A stretch of 64,000 bases of DNA, from NCBI RefSeq assembly GCF_001700965.1, contig NZ_CP016756.1, forward strand, positions 3,710,501-3,774,500, in the 5' to 3' direction. This document shows positions 53,531-62,057 of the stretch, piece by piece. The notes beneath the pieces are model-generated. The model was not told the DNA's origin and did not search any database. It saw only the letters and a list, made by a program, of their open reading frames with translations. Origin of the DNA: Stenotrophomonas nitritireducens (lineage in GTDB: Bacteria; Pseudomonadota; Gammaproteobacteria; Xanthomonadales; Xanthomonadaceae). The position numbers were made by a program, and so were the translations under genes. Numbering within the stretch: the first letter of the stretch is position 1; each line of letters starts with the position of its first letter.

Positions 53531-54871
53531 GTGGCCCGATCCAGATCCCCCCGCATAGACAAAACCCCGTTCCAGACCGACATCCTCGACCTCAGCCACG
53601 ATGGCCGTGGCGTTGCGCGCCGCGATGGCGAGGGTGGCAAGGTCACCTTCATCAGCGGTGCGCTGCCGGGTGAAACGGTGATGGCCGAACAGACCGGCAA
53701 AAGCCGGCATTTCGATGAAGCCAAGACGGTGGAAGTGCTCAAGGCCTCGCCGAACCGCGTGCAGCCGCGCTGCCCGCATTTCGGCGTGTGTTCCGGCTGC
53801 GTGCTGCAGCATCTGGAGGAGTCGCAGCAGATCGTGGCCAAGCAGCATGTGCTGACCGAGAACCTGACCCGCATCGGTCATGTCAGCCCGGGCAGCGTGT
53901 TGCCGCCGCTGGTGGGTGACAGTTGGGGCTATCGCCGCAAGGGCCGGTTCTCGGTGCGCCGGGTCGAGAAGAAGGACAAGACGCTGGTCGGCTTCCGCGA
54001 ACTGGACCCGCGTTTCGTTGCGGATCTGTCGCAGTGCCTGACGGTGATCCCGGAGATCGGCGGCAAGGTTGCGGCGCTGTCCGAATTCATTGAATCGCTG
54101 GACGGCAAGCGCGACATCCCGCAGATCGAGTTCATCGCCGGCGATGCCGCCATCGCGCTGACCGTGCGCCACCTGCAGCCGCTCAGCGATGCCGATCGCC
54201 AGGCCTGGATTGCCTTCGGCCAGACCCATGGCTTTGCGATCTACCTGCAATCCGGTGGCCTGCATACGGTTGCCCCGTTGTGGCCGGCCGAGGGCGTTGC
54301 GTTGTCGTTCGCGTTGCCGCAGTGGGATGTTGAACTGGCCTTCCAGCCGCTGGACTTCATCCAGGTCAACGCCAAGCTCAACCAGCAGATGATCGCGCAT
54401 GCGCTGACCCTGCTGGATGCACAGCCGGACGAGCGCGTGCTTGACCTGTTCTGCGGGTTGGGCAACTTCACCTTGCCGCTGGCGCGCACCGTGCGCCAAG
54501 TGGTGGGCGTGGAAGGCGAGGCCGGTCTGGTCGCACGCGCCAAGGAAAACGCGCAGCGCAACGGCCTGGACAACGCCGAATTCCATGCCGCCGATTTGAC
54601 CCTGGATCAGAGCAGCGCGCCGTGGATGCAGCAGGGCTTCGACAAGCTGCTGCTGGACCCGCCGCGTTCGGGCGCGATCGACGTGCTCAAGCAGTTGCCG
54701 CTGGATCAGTTCAAACGCATTGTCTATGTCAGCTGCCACCCGGGTTCGCTGGCACGCGATGCCGGTTACCTGGTCAACGAGCGGGGTTTCACCCTGGTGT
54801 CGGCCGGTGCGATGGACATGTTCCCGCATACCGCGCACGTGGAAAGCATTGCCGTGTTCGAGAAGCACTGA
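53531..54871 (+). CDS. rlmD: 23S rRNA (uracil-1939-C5)-methyltransferase RlmD
   Basis: 446 residues from GTG at 53531. An N-terminal TRAM domain (TPFQTDILDLSHDGRGVARR) is followed by the iron-sulfur cysteines Cys81, Cys87 and Cys90 (CPHFGVCSGC) with a fourth near LSQC. The SAM-dependent domain has DLFCGLGNFTLPLA, LLDPPRSGA and the catalytic Cys in YVSCHPGSLARD. It methylates U1939 of 23S rRNA. The chosen start matches xanthomonad RlmD; the frame extends upstream without similarity. The CYTH gene follows 3 bp later. Confidence 0.95.
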   Translation: MARSRSPRIDKTPFQTDILDLSHDGRGVARRDGEGGKVTFISGALPGETVMAEQTGKSRHFDEAKTVEVLKASPNRVQPRCPHFGVCSGCVLQHLEESQQIVAKQHVLTENLTRIGHVSPGSVLPPLVGDSWGYRRKGRFSVRRVEKKDKTLVGFRELDPRFVADLSQCLTVIPEIGGKVAALSEFIESLDGKRDIPQIEFIAGDAAIALTVRHLQPLSDADRQAWIAFGQTHGFAIYLQSGGLHTVAPLWPAEGVALSFALPQWDVELAFQPLDFIQVNAKLNQQMIAHALTLLDAQPDERVLDLFCGLGNFTLPLARTVRQVVGVEGEAGLVARAKENAQRNGLDNAEFHAADLTLDQSSAPWMQQGFDKLLLDPPRSGAIDVLKQLPLDQFKRIVYVSCHPGSLARDAGYLVNERGFTLVSAGAMDMFPHTAHVESIAVFEKH

Positions 54872-54874
54872 GCC

Positions 54875-55360
54875 ATGGGTATCGAGATCGAACGCAAGTT
54901 CCTTGTCACCGATGACAGCTGGCGCGCCGCTGCGCATGCGGTGATTCCGATGGCGCAGGGCTATATCAACGATATGGCGGCGATGGACAGTGGTGCGCAG
55001 AAGGCCTCGGTGCGGGTGCGCATCCAGGGCGACGAGGCGTACTTGAACATCAAGTCGCGCGAACTCGGCCATACCCGCCAGGAGTTCGATTACCCGGTGC
55101 CGGTAAACGAGGCGCGCGAGCTGCTGGCCTTGTGCGTAGGCGGCCTGATCGACAAGCGCCGGCACCTGGTCCAGCACGATGGCCTGCTGTGGGAAGTGGA
55201 CGAATTTCTTGGCGACAACGCCGGGCTGGTGGTAGCCGAGGTGGAACTGGAAAGCGCCGATCAGGTGTTCGCCAAACCTGACTGGGCCGGCGCCGAAGTG
55301 ACCGACGAATTGCGGTATTACAATCTGGCCCTGGCGTCGAAACCCTATAGCCAGTGGTAA
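54875..55360 (+). CDS. CYTH-domain protein (triphosphate tunnel metalloenzyme)
   Basis: 161 residues. The CYTH hallmark EIERKFLV at residues 4-11 is followed by paired basic and acidic strands (VRVRIQGDEAYLNIKSRE, RQEFDYPVP, WEVDEFLGDNAGLVVAEVEL) that line the tunnel. Small bacterial CYTH proteins are usually inorganic triphosphatases, such as NeuTTM; some act on nucleoside triphosphates. It begins 3 bp after rlmD, so the two are co-transcribed. Substrate is not determined. Confidence 0.9.
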   Translation: MGIEIERKFLVTDDSWRAAAHAVIPMAQGYINDMAAMDSGAQKASVRVRIQGDEAYLNIKSRELGHTRQEFDYPVPVNEARELLALCVGGLIDKRRHLVQHDGLLWEVDEFLGDNAGLVVAEVELESADQVFAKPDWAGAEVTDELRYYNLALASKPYSQW

Positions 55361-55370
55361 AACGCTGTTT

Positions 55371-55528
55371 GTAGGAGCGGCGTCAGCCGCGAAGCCGATA
55401 GCCACCGGGTAACCCGGTTTGTTGCGATTGCAGATATGTGTCCATCGGATGTGCCACCGGCTTGGCGGCTGATGCCGCTCCCACGGCATTGCGGGTAAGG
55501 CCCCTGCCGAGCATGGCTCGGCACTACA
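55371..55528. repeat. Inverted GGAGCGGC repeats plus SMAG palindrome
   Basis: GTAGGAGCGGCGTCAGCCGC at 55371 faces GCGGCTGATGCCGCTCCCAC ending at 55484, so the two could pair across a 70-base loop. An SMAG palindrome with CTAC lies at 55505-55527. Together they fill the leader of the FrnE-like gene, ending 24 bases before its ATG. Confidence 0.8.
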
Positions 55529-55551
55529 TTTCAATGAGAGCAGGAACATTC

Positions 55552-56247
55552 ATGCGCATCGATATCTGGTCCGACGTTGTCTGCCCCTGGTGCTGGATCG
55601 GCAAGCACCGCTTCCAGCGCGGCTTGGCGCTGCTGGGCGAGGACGCGTCGCAGCTGGACGTGCACTGGCATCCGTTCCTGCTTGATCCGGACGCGGGCAC
55701 CACGCCGGTGCCCCTGCGCGAGGCCTACGTGGCCAAGTTCGGAGGTATCGAACGGACCAACCAGCTGCTGTCGCAGACCCAGAACACCGCCCAGGCCGAA
55801 GGCCTGCCGATGGATTTCAACCAGGGCCAGGTCAAGGTCAGCACCTTGCCTGCACACCGGCTGCTGTGGCTGGCGGGTCAGTTCGGGGTGCAGGAACAGG
55901 TCGGTGAGGCGCTGTTCCGCGCGCATTTCGCCGAAGGCCGCAACCTGGCCGATCCGCAGGTATTGATCGCCGCCGCTGCGGCCGGTGATATCCCGGCCGA
56001 GCGGGTGCAGGCCATGCTGGATTCGGACGAGGGGATGGCCGAGGTCCAGGCCGGGATCGATCAGGCGCAGGCGCTGGGCATCCAGTCGGTGCCGACCTTC
56101 GTCATCAACGGCCAGTACGCGGTGCAGGGCGGGCAGCCGCCGGAAGTGTTTGCCCAGGTGCTGCGCAAGATCGCCGCCGAACAGGCACCCGCGCCGGCTG
56201 CCAGCCAGGATGAACAGGCCTGTGGCCCGGATGGCTGTAGTGTCTGA
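55552..56247 (+). CDS. DsbA-family oxidoreductase, FrnE-like
   Basis: 231 residues. The thioredoxin-fold motif CPWC occurs in IWSDVVCPWCWIGK at residues 4-17, with the cis-Pro in SVPTFVINGQYAVQGGQPP. There is no signal peptide, so it is cytoplasmic. The FrnE family acts in redox balance and oxidative stress. A second cysteine pair is present at the C-terminus (CGPDGC), as noted in FrnE-like isomerases. ATG at 55552 has AGGA upstream; it lies immediately after an SMAG element. Confidence 0.88.
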   Translation: MRIDIWSDVVCPWCWIGKHRFQRGLALLGEDASQLDVHWHPFLLDPDAGTTPVPLREAYVAKFGGIERTNQLLSQTQNTAQAEGLPMDFNQGQVKVSTLPAHRLLWLAGQFGVQEQVGEALFRAHFAEGRNLADPQVLIAAAAAGDIPAERVQAMLDSDEGMAEVQAGIDQAQALGIQSVPTFVINGQYAVQGGQPPEVFAQVLRKIAAEQAPAPAASQDEQACGPDGCSV

Positions 56248-56326
56248 ACGCAGGCTCTGACGCGGCGGGCGCCATCTGCGACAATGGCCCGCTAGGCCGC
56301 AGTCCGCGGTGGATTGGAGTCCTTGC

Positions 56327-57334
56327 ATGCTTTTGATCGGCGTTGCCGGCACTGAACTGAGCGCCCAGGAGCGAGGCTGGCTGCAGCATGATGCCGTGGC
56401 CGGGGTGGTGCTGTTCAAGCGCAACTTTGCCTCGCGCGAGCAGGTCACCGAGCTGACCGCGGCGATCCGCGCCACCACTGCACGTCCGCTGCTGATCACC
56501 GTCGACCAGGAAGGCGGGCGCGTGCAGCGCTTCCGCGAAGGCTATGCCGAGCTGCCGCCGCTTGAAGGCTTCGGCAAGCTGTACGCAAGCGACCCGGACG
56601 CAGCCTTGGCGTTGGCCGAACAACACGCCTGGTTGATGGCCAGCGAAATCCGCGCCACCGGCCTGGACCTGAGCTTTGCCCCGGTGGTGGATGTGGGCCA
56701 TGCCAACCTGGCCATCGGCAACCGCGCATTCGGCGAGGATCCGCAGGTGGTTGCCGCACTGACCGCAGCCTATGTGCGCGGCATGCACTCCGTCGGCATG
56801 GCCGCCACGCTCAAGCATTTCCCCGGCCACGGCACGGTGCGCGAAGACACCCATGTGGACACCGCCGTTGACCCGCGTCCGCTCGCCGAAATTGAAGCGC
56901 ACGACCTGATCCCGTTCCGTGCCGGCATCGCTGCCGGCGCCGATGCGGTGATGATGGCCCACGTCATCTACCCGCAGGTGGCACCCGAGCCGGCAGGCTA
57001 TTCGCCGCGCTGGATCAATCAGATCCTGCGCGAGCAGATGGGCTTCCGCGGCGTGGTGTTCTCCGACGACATCGGCATGGCGGCCTCGTTCGCTGCCGGT
57101 GGGGTCAAGGCCCGGGTCGATGCGCACCTGGATGCCGGCTGTGACGTGGTGCTGGTGTGCCACCCGGAGCTGGTCGAAGAATCGCTGCAGGCCGTGTCCG
57201 GCCGCAGCTTGAACACCGCCGCGCTGTTGAGCCTGATCGGCCGCGGCGCGATGGGCTGGGGCGGCCTGCTGGCCGACGCCCGCCATACTGATACCCGTAA
57301 TCATCTGTCTGAAAACCTTGGAAGAACCGTCTGA
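56327..57334 (+). CDS. nagZ: Beta-N-acetylhexosaminidase NagZ (GH3)
   Basis: 335 residues. GH3 features include ITVDQEGGRVQRFR, LSFAPVVDVGH, the catalytic loop KHFPGHGTVREDTH (Asp-His dyad) and candidate nucleophile Asp in FSDDIGM. NagZ removes GlcNAc from anhydro-muropeptides in the cytoplasm during cell-wall recycling, which can influence AmpC beta-lactamase induction. ATG at 56327 has GGAG upstream and gives the normal length. Its TGA overlaps the hpt ATG by one base. Confidence 0.95.
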   Translation: MLLIGVAGTELSAQERGWLQHDAVAGVVLFKRNFASREQVTELTAAIRATTARPLLITVDQEGGRVQRFREGYAELPPLEGFGKLYASDPDAALALAEQHAWLMASEIRATGLDLSFAPVVDVGHANLAIGNRAFGEDPQVVAALTAAYVRGMHSVGMAATLKHFPGHGTVREDTHVDTAVDPRPLAEIEAHDLIPFRAGIAAGADAVMMAHVIYPQVAPEPAGYSPRWINQILREQMGFRGVVFSDDIGMAASFAAGGVKARVDAHLDAGCDVVLVCHPELVEESLQAVSGRSLNTAALLSLIGRGAMGWGGLLADARHTDTRNHLSENLGRTV

Positions 57335-57888
57335 TGTCCAGCAAACTCACTCTTGAACAAGCCGTGGCCCAGGCCGACCTGCTGGTCGACCGCCCCACCA
57401 TCGACACCGCCATCGCCGGCATCGCCGACGCCATCGCGCGCGACTACAAGGGCGAAGTGCCGGTGTTCATCTCGATCATGAATGGCGCGCTGCCGTTCGC
57501 TGGCCAGCTGGCGCTGGAGCTGGGCGCACGTGGTCAGGACGCGCAGTTCGACTACATGCAGGCCTCGCGTTACCACGGCGAGAGCGGCGGCGATCTGGTC
57601 TGGAAGCACCGCCCGGTGTCGGCCCTGTTCGGCCGCCGGGTGATCCTGGTCGACGACATCCTGGACGAGGGCTTCACCCTGCAGGGCGTGCGCGAATGGT
57701 GCCTGGAGCAGGGCGCCACCGACGTGCGCATCGCCGTGCTGACGGTGAAGAAGCACGACCGCTGCCTGCCGGGCGTCAAGGCCGACTACTCGGGCATCGA
57801 GCTGCCGGACCGCTTCGTGTTCGGCTTCGGCATGGACGTCAACGAATCGCTGCGCTCGCTGCCGGCCATCTACGCAATGAAGCAGTAA
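57334..57888 (+). CDS. hpt: Hypoxanthine-guanine phosphoribosyltransferase
   Basis: 184 residues. PRPP-binding motif VILVDDILDEGFTL (about 103-116), ISIMNGALPFAG and KADYSGIELPDRFVFGFGMD match xanthomonad hypoxanthine phosphoribosyltransferases. It salvages purine bases with PRPP. It overlaps nagZ by one base and is followed 99 bp later by mtnP, another purine salvage gene. Confidence 0.93.
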   Translation: MSSKLTLEQAVAQADLLVDRPTIDTAIAGIADAIARDYKGEVPVFISIMNGALPFAGQLALELGARGQDAQFDYMQASRYHGESGGDLVWKHRPVSALFGRRVILVDDILDEGFTLQGVREWCLEQGATDVRIAVLTVKKHDRCLPGVKADYSGIELPDRFVFGFGMDVNESLRSLPAIYAMKQ

Positions 57889-57987
57889 TACCGGCAGGCC
57901 GATGCTTCTTGGCATCGGCGACCGGTTTGATCGCACACAGGCCACGCCATGCGTGTGGCCTGCGCGTGCCCAACGGGAACATCTGGA

Positions 57988-58740
57988 ATGAGCATGGAAC
58001 CTATTGCCCTGGCCGTGATCGGCGGCACCGGCGTTTACAAGTTGGCGGCGCTGGACGATGTCCAGACCCATGAAGGGGAAACCGCCTACGGCGCCCCCTC
58101 CGGCCCGGTGCGGGTGGGCATGTTGAACGGCCAGCGGGTGGCGTTCCTGGCCCGCCACGGCGAAGGCCACTCGATCCCGCCGCACAAGATCAACTACCGC
58201 GCCAATCTGGCCGCGCTCAAGCAGCTTGGTGCTACTCGGGTGCTGGCCCTGAACACGGTCGGCGGCATCGGTGACAACTTCGGTCCGCGCGTGCTGGCCT
58301 GCCCGGACCAGTTGATCGACTACACCTGGGGCCGTATTTCCACGCTCAGCGAGGAGCCCGGCAGCGAGGTGCTGCACGTGGACTTCGGCCACCCCTATAC
58401 CCCCGCGTTCCGCGCCCAGGTGCTGGCGGCGGCAAAGGCCAAGGGCGTGGTGATGCAGGACGGTGGCTGTTACGGCGCCACCCAGGGGCCGCGGCTGGAA
58501 ACCAATGCGGAAATCGCGCGGATGCGCCGTGATGGCTGCGATCTGGTCGGCATGACCGGCATGCCCGAGGCCGGGCTGGCGCGCGAACTGGGGCTGGAGT
58601 ACGCCTGCCTGGCGATTGTCGCCAACTGGGCGGCGGGATGCGGTGACGCGACGGAGATCACCATGGCCGAGGTGCTGGCCAATGTGGAGGCGGCTTCGTC
58701 TGGTTTGCCGACTTTGGTGGGTGAATTGGCCCGGGGGTGA
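57988..58740 (+). CDS. mtnP: S-methyl-5'-thioinosine (or thioadenosine) phosphorylase
   Basis: 250 residues of the PNP/MTAP family. LAVIGGTGVYKL, LARHGEGHSIPPHKINYRAN, LNTVGGIG and GGCYGATQGPRLETNAEI are present, with VGMTGMPEAGLARELGLEYA near the end. In Pseudomonas, the related enzyme cleaves methylthioinosine, giving hypoxanthine that Hpt can salvage, so the neighbour supports that activity. Substrate preference is inferred. Two in-frame ATGs (57988, 57994) are possible. The stop abuts the cold-shock promoter. Confidence 0.9.
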   Translation: MSMEPIALAVIGGTGVYKLAALDDVQTHEGETAYGAPSGPVRVGMLNGQRVAFLARHGEGHSIPPHKINYRANLAALKQLGATRVLALNTVGGIGDNFGPRVLACPDQLIDYTWGRISTLSEEPGSEVLHVDFGHPYTPAFRAQVLAAAKAKGVVMQDGGCYGATQGPRLETNAEIARMRRDGCDLVGMTGMPEAGLARELGLEYACLAIVANWAAGCGDATEITMAEVLANVEAASSGLPTLVGELARG

Positions 58741-58769
58741 TTGTCATCCCGGCTTAAGCTTTGCATACT
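58741..58769 (+). promoter_or_regulatory. Sigma-70 promoter of the cold-shock gene
   Basis: TTGTCA at 58741-58746 and CATACT at 58764-58769 are spaced by 17 bases. It starts directly after the mtnP stop and leaves a leader of about 55 bases before the cold-shock ATG, a length that could allow temperature-responsive RNA folding. Confidence 0.7.
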
Positions 58770-58830
58770 CCGCCAGTGCGCTTCATTCAGCGTACATCAA
58801 TCCATTCATCGAAGAAGGTCTCGCATCACC

Positions 58831-59037
58831 ATGCCGAACGGTACCGTCAAGTGGTTCAACGACGCCAAGGGATTTGGCTTCATCTCACCGGAGGACGGCA
58901 GCGCCGATGTCTTCGCGCACTTCTCCGCGATCAATTCCAAGGGCTTCCGCAGCCTGCAGGAAGGCCAGCGCGTCAGCTATGACGTGACCCAGGGCCCGAA
59001 GGGCGCCCAGGCTTCGAACATCACGCCGGCCGAGTAA
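58831..59037 (+). CDS. Cold-shock protein (CspA family)
   Basis: 68 residues, one cold-shock domain. RNP1 (KGFGFI) and RNP2 (DVFAHF) are intact, and the start [14 protein letters not shown] is typical. It binds single-stranded RNA and DNA and prevents RNA structure at low temperature or during growth. It is monocistronic, with its own promoter and a strong terminator. Which paralogue it is cannot be told from the window. Confidence 0.96.
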   Translation: MPNGTVKWFNDAKGFGFISPEDGSADVFAHFSAINSKGFRSLQEGQRVSYDVTQGPKGAQASNITPAE

Positions 59038-59054
59038 TCCACCCGGTTGTGCGG

Positions 59055-59085
59055 AAAAACCCCGCTTCGGCGGGGTTTTTTTTTA
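59055..59085 (+). terminator. Intrinsic terminator of the cold-shock gene
   Basis: AAAACCCCGC-TTCG-GCGGGGTTTT with five more T is a textbook Rho-independent terminator, 17 bases after the stop. Confidence 0.95.
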
Positions 59086-59115
59086 GCAAAGGCAGGCGCC
59101 CGGGGAGGGACTGCA

Positions 59116-60354
59116 ATGAACAAGACACTGGATATCGCCATCGTTGGCTACGGCACTGCCGGCCAAGCGCTGGCGGTACTGCTCACGCGCGACGGGCACC
59201 GGGTGCAGGTGTTCGAGCAGGCGGCCACGCCGGGACCCGTTGGGGCAGGCTTCCTGCTGCAACCCAGTGGCCTGCAGGCGCTGTGGCAGATGCAGCTGAT
59301 GCCGCAGGTGCTCGAACATGGCGCGGTGGTGCGCCGCCTGTATGGCGAAACCCCGTGCGGGCGTGCGGTGATGGACATGACCTACGCCGGGCTGGACGCA
59401 CGCCTGTGCGGCATCGGCATGCAGCGTGGGGCCTTGTTTTCGCTGCTGGATGCCGCCTGGGATGGCCGCCAGGCGCTGCACGTGGACAGCCGCATCAGCG
59501 CCATCGACGACAGCCTGCAACGCGTACAGGACCAGCACGGTCGCTGGCACGGGCCATTTGATCTGGTGATCGCCACCGACGGCTCCGCCTCGGGGCTGCG
59601 CGCGCAGGTGCAGGGCACGCGGCTGGACCGGGTCTATCCCTGGGGCGCGCTGTGGTGCCTGCTGCCGCGCGGCGACTGGCAGCACGGCGACGAACTGCGC
59701 CAGCGCTATGTGGCGGCGCGCAAGATGATCGGGCTGTTGCCGGTGGGCAGCCGCCCGGGCGACAGCGAGCAACGCCTGAGCTTCTTCTGGAGCCTGCCGC
59801 GCGACGGTTTCCAGGCCTGGGAACGCGACGGCCTGGAGCCGTGGCTGGATGAGATCGCCACGTTGTGGCCGCAGGCGCGCGAGCGCCTGGCCGGGGTGAG
59901 CCTGCAGACGCAGCTGGCCCGCGCCAGCTACCGCGATGCGGTGATGGACCGCTGGTACCGCGGCCGGCTGGTGCTGGCCGGCGACGCCGCCCATTCGATG
60001 AGCCCGCAGCTGGGGCAGGGCGTGAACATGGCGCTGATGGATGCCATGGCCTTGCGCGACGCGCTGCGCGCGCAGTCGGACATCGACGCGGCGTTGGCGC
60101 AGTACCAGCAGCTGCGCAAGGCGCATGTATGGCTGTACCAGTTCTGGAGCCGCTGGCTGACGCCGATCTTCCAGTCCGATCGCGACTGGGTCGCCAATGG
60201 CCGTGACCTGCTGTTCAAGCCGATGGGCCGCATGCCCGGCGGGCGCGGGCACATGTTGCGGGTGTTGAGCGGCACCCAGCACGGCCTGTTCGGCAAGCTG
60301 GCGCTGCAGGATGACTTCATCGCCGCATTGGCCCCGTTCGCCGCCAACCGCTGA
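59116..60354 (+). CDS. FAD-dependent monooxygenase (PHBH fold)
   Basis: 412 residues. The N-terminal dinucleotide motif is IAIVGYGTAGQALAV, where the third Gly of GxGxxG is shifted, followed by the acidic strand end VQVFEQA. IATDGSASGLRAQV and the second FAD motif GDAAHSMSPQLGQGVNMAL are typical of aromatic or polyketide hydroxylases. No ring-cleavage genes are nearby, so the substrate is unknown. ATG at 59116 has GGGGAGGG upstream. The next gene in the same direction is 62 bp downstream. Confidence 0.88.
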   Translation: MNKTLDIAIVGYGTAGQALAVLLTRDGHRVQVFEQAATPGPVGAGFLLQPSGLQALWQMQLMPQVLEHGAVVRRLYGETPCGRAVMDMTYAGLDARLCGIGMQRGALFSLLDAAWDGRQALHVDSRISAIDDSLQRVQDQHGRWHGPFDLVIATDGSASGLRAQVQGTRLDRVYPWGALWCLLPRGDWQHGDELRQRYVAARKMIGLLPVGSRPGDSEQRLSFFWSLPRDGFQAWERDGLEPWLDEIATLWPQARERLAGVSLQTQLARASYRDAVMDRWYRGRLVLAGDAAHSMSPQLGQGVNMALMDAMALRDALRAQSDIDAALAQYQQLRKAHVWLYQFWSRWLTPIFQSDRDWVANGRDLLFKPMGRMPGGRGHMLRVLSGTQHGLFGKLALQDDFIAALAPFAANR

Positions 60355-60416
60355 GCGGCGCGCGGGCGGCAGGCGCTTGCGGCAGAATCAGGGGCGGTCC
60401 TCCACGAGTCGCCGCC

Positions 60417-62057
60417 ATGCTGCCGCAGCCGCCACCGTTTGAAACCCATGTCGTCGACAACCAGCCGCCGCCGTTCGGCGACCGTGATCTTTGGCAGGAC
60501 GACCTGGCCCTGCGGCAGAGCGTGCAGCGTGAGGGCGCGCAGGGCTTTATCGGCGCATTGCAGCCGTACGGCGCGCTGGCCGGTGGCGAGCTGTACCGGA
60601 TCGGTTTTGATGCCAACCGGCAGCGGCCGCTGCTGCGTACCCACGATGCGCAGGGCAACCGGATCGACAGCGTCGAGTTTCACCCTGCCTACCACCGCCT
60701 GATGGCGACGGCGAAAACCGCGGGCGTTGCCGGTCTGTCCTGGCAGTCGGCGCAGCCGTGCGCACACGTGGCGCGCGCCGCGCTGAGCTACCTGCACCAC
60801 CAGGCAGAGGCGGGCACCAGCTGCCCGCTGACCATGACCCATGCCGCGGTGCCGGTATTGCGGCAGGAGCCGGCGTTGGCCGAATGGGCCAGCAAGGCGG
60901 CAGCGCCGTTCTATGACGCACGCGATCTGCCCATCGGCGATAAGCCTGGCATCACCGTCGGCATGGGCATGACCGAAAAACAGGGCGGTTCGGACGTGCG
61001 CAGCAATACGACTCTCGCCACGCCGTTGGCAGGCGAGGGAGAGTACAGCCTGGTCGGGCATAAATGGTTTTTCTCCGCGCCGATGTCCGACGGCTGGCTG
61101 GTGCTGGCGCAGGCACCGGGCGGCTTGAGCTGCTTCCTGATGCCGCGTCGCCTGGCCTGTGGCCGGCGTAATAATTTTCATCTGATGCGGCTCAAGGACA
61201 AGCTTGGCGATTGGGCCAACGCATCCAGTGAAGTGGAGTTCTGCGGCGCCTGGGCGCGGCGTGTGGGTGAAGAAGGGCGGGGCGTCGCGACCATCATCGA
61301 GATGGTCATGCTGACCCGGCTCGACTGCATGTTGGGCTCGGCCGCGCAGATGCGCATGGCCTTGGCGCAGGCATTGCACCATGCGCGGCACCGGCGCAGC
61401 TTCGGCAAGCGTTTGGTCGAGCATCCATTGATGGCCAATGTGTTGAGTGACTTGGCCATCGAATCAGAGGCGGCCACCACATTGGCGATGCGCGTGGCCG
61501 GCGCGGTGGATGCGGCAGGCCATGATCCAGGCGAAGCGGCGTTTGCACGGATCGCCACCGCCATTGGCAAGTTCTGGGTATGCAAGCGGGCACCGGCCTT
61601 CGTCAACGAAGCACAGGAATGCCTGGGCGGCGCCGGTTACGTGGAAGAGTCGATGCTGCCGCGCCTCTACCGGCAGGCGCCGCTGAATTCGATCTGGGAG
61701 GGCAGCGGCAACGTGCAGTGCCTGGACGTGCTGCGAGCACTGCAGCGCGAGCCGGAAACCCGCGTTGCGCTGCAGGCCGAGCTGCAGCAGGCGGCCGGCA
61801 ACGATGCCGGCTACGATCGTGCGCTGGAGGCCGCATTGGGTCAGCTGCAGGGCGGTGAGCTGGATCAGGCCGATGCGCGCAGCCTGGTCAGCGCGATTGC
61901 GGTGCTGCTGCAGGCGGCGGCCTTGCTGCGTGCGCGCAGCCCGTTGGCGGCCGGGTTCGTACAGTCGCGGCTGCCGCGTGCCGCCGGCGTATACGGTGGC
62001 CTGCCGTCACGCACCGCGTTCGACGAAATACTCGAACGGGCCCTGCCGGTCGGCTGA
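60417..62057 (+). CDS. Acyl-CoA dehydrogenase family protein, AidB-like
   Basis: 546 residues, the length of AidB. GMGMTEKQGGSDVRSNTT, LVGHKWFFSAPMSDGWLVLA, the flavin-binding stretch HARHRRSFGKRLVEHPLM, and the C-terminal QECLGGAGYVEE and NSIWEGSGNVQCLDVLRAL are AidB-type features. AidB protects DNA from alkylation and also has weak isovaleryl-CoA dehydrogenase activity. It could equally be a plain acyl-CoA dehydrogenase of this branch. Its stop (TGA) touches the stop of the cyclase gene on the other strand with no gap. Confidence 0.88.
   Translation: MLPQPPPFETHVVDNQPPPFGDRDLWQDDLALRQSVQREGAQGFIGALQPYGALAGGELYRIGFDANRQRPLLRTHDAQGNRIDSVEFHPAYHRLMATAKTAGVAGLSWQSAQPCAHVARAALSYLHHQAEAGTSCPLTMTHAAVPVLRQEPALAEWASKAAAPFYDARDLPIGDKPGITVGMGMTEKQGGSDVRSNTTLATPLAGEGEYSLVGHKWFFSAPMSDGWLVLAQAPGGLSCFLMPRRLACGRRNNFHLMRLKDKLGDWANASSEVEFCGAWARRVGEEGRGVATIIEMVMLTRLDCMLGSAAQMRMALAQALHHARHRRSFGKRLVEHPLMANVLSDLAIESEAATTLAMRVAGAVDAAGHDPGEAAFARIATAIGKFWVCKRAPAFVNEAQECLGGAGYVEESMLPRLYRQAPLNSIWEGSGNVQCLDVLRALQREPETRVALQAELQQAAGNDAGYDRALEAALGQLQGGELDQADARSLVSAIAVLLQAAALLRARSPLAAGFVQSRLPRAAGVYGGLPSRTAFDEILERALPVG

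Noticed and set aside
53438..55549. 703-codon minus-strand frame opposite rlmD and the CYTH gene
   Set aside because: The opposite strand has clear catalytic motifs in both proteins; this frame has low-complexity His/Gln-rich translation only.
58770..58830. Cold-shock leader as a riboswitch
   Set aside because: It is too short, and no known aptamer pattern is visible; a simple temperature-sensitive leader is enough.
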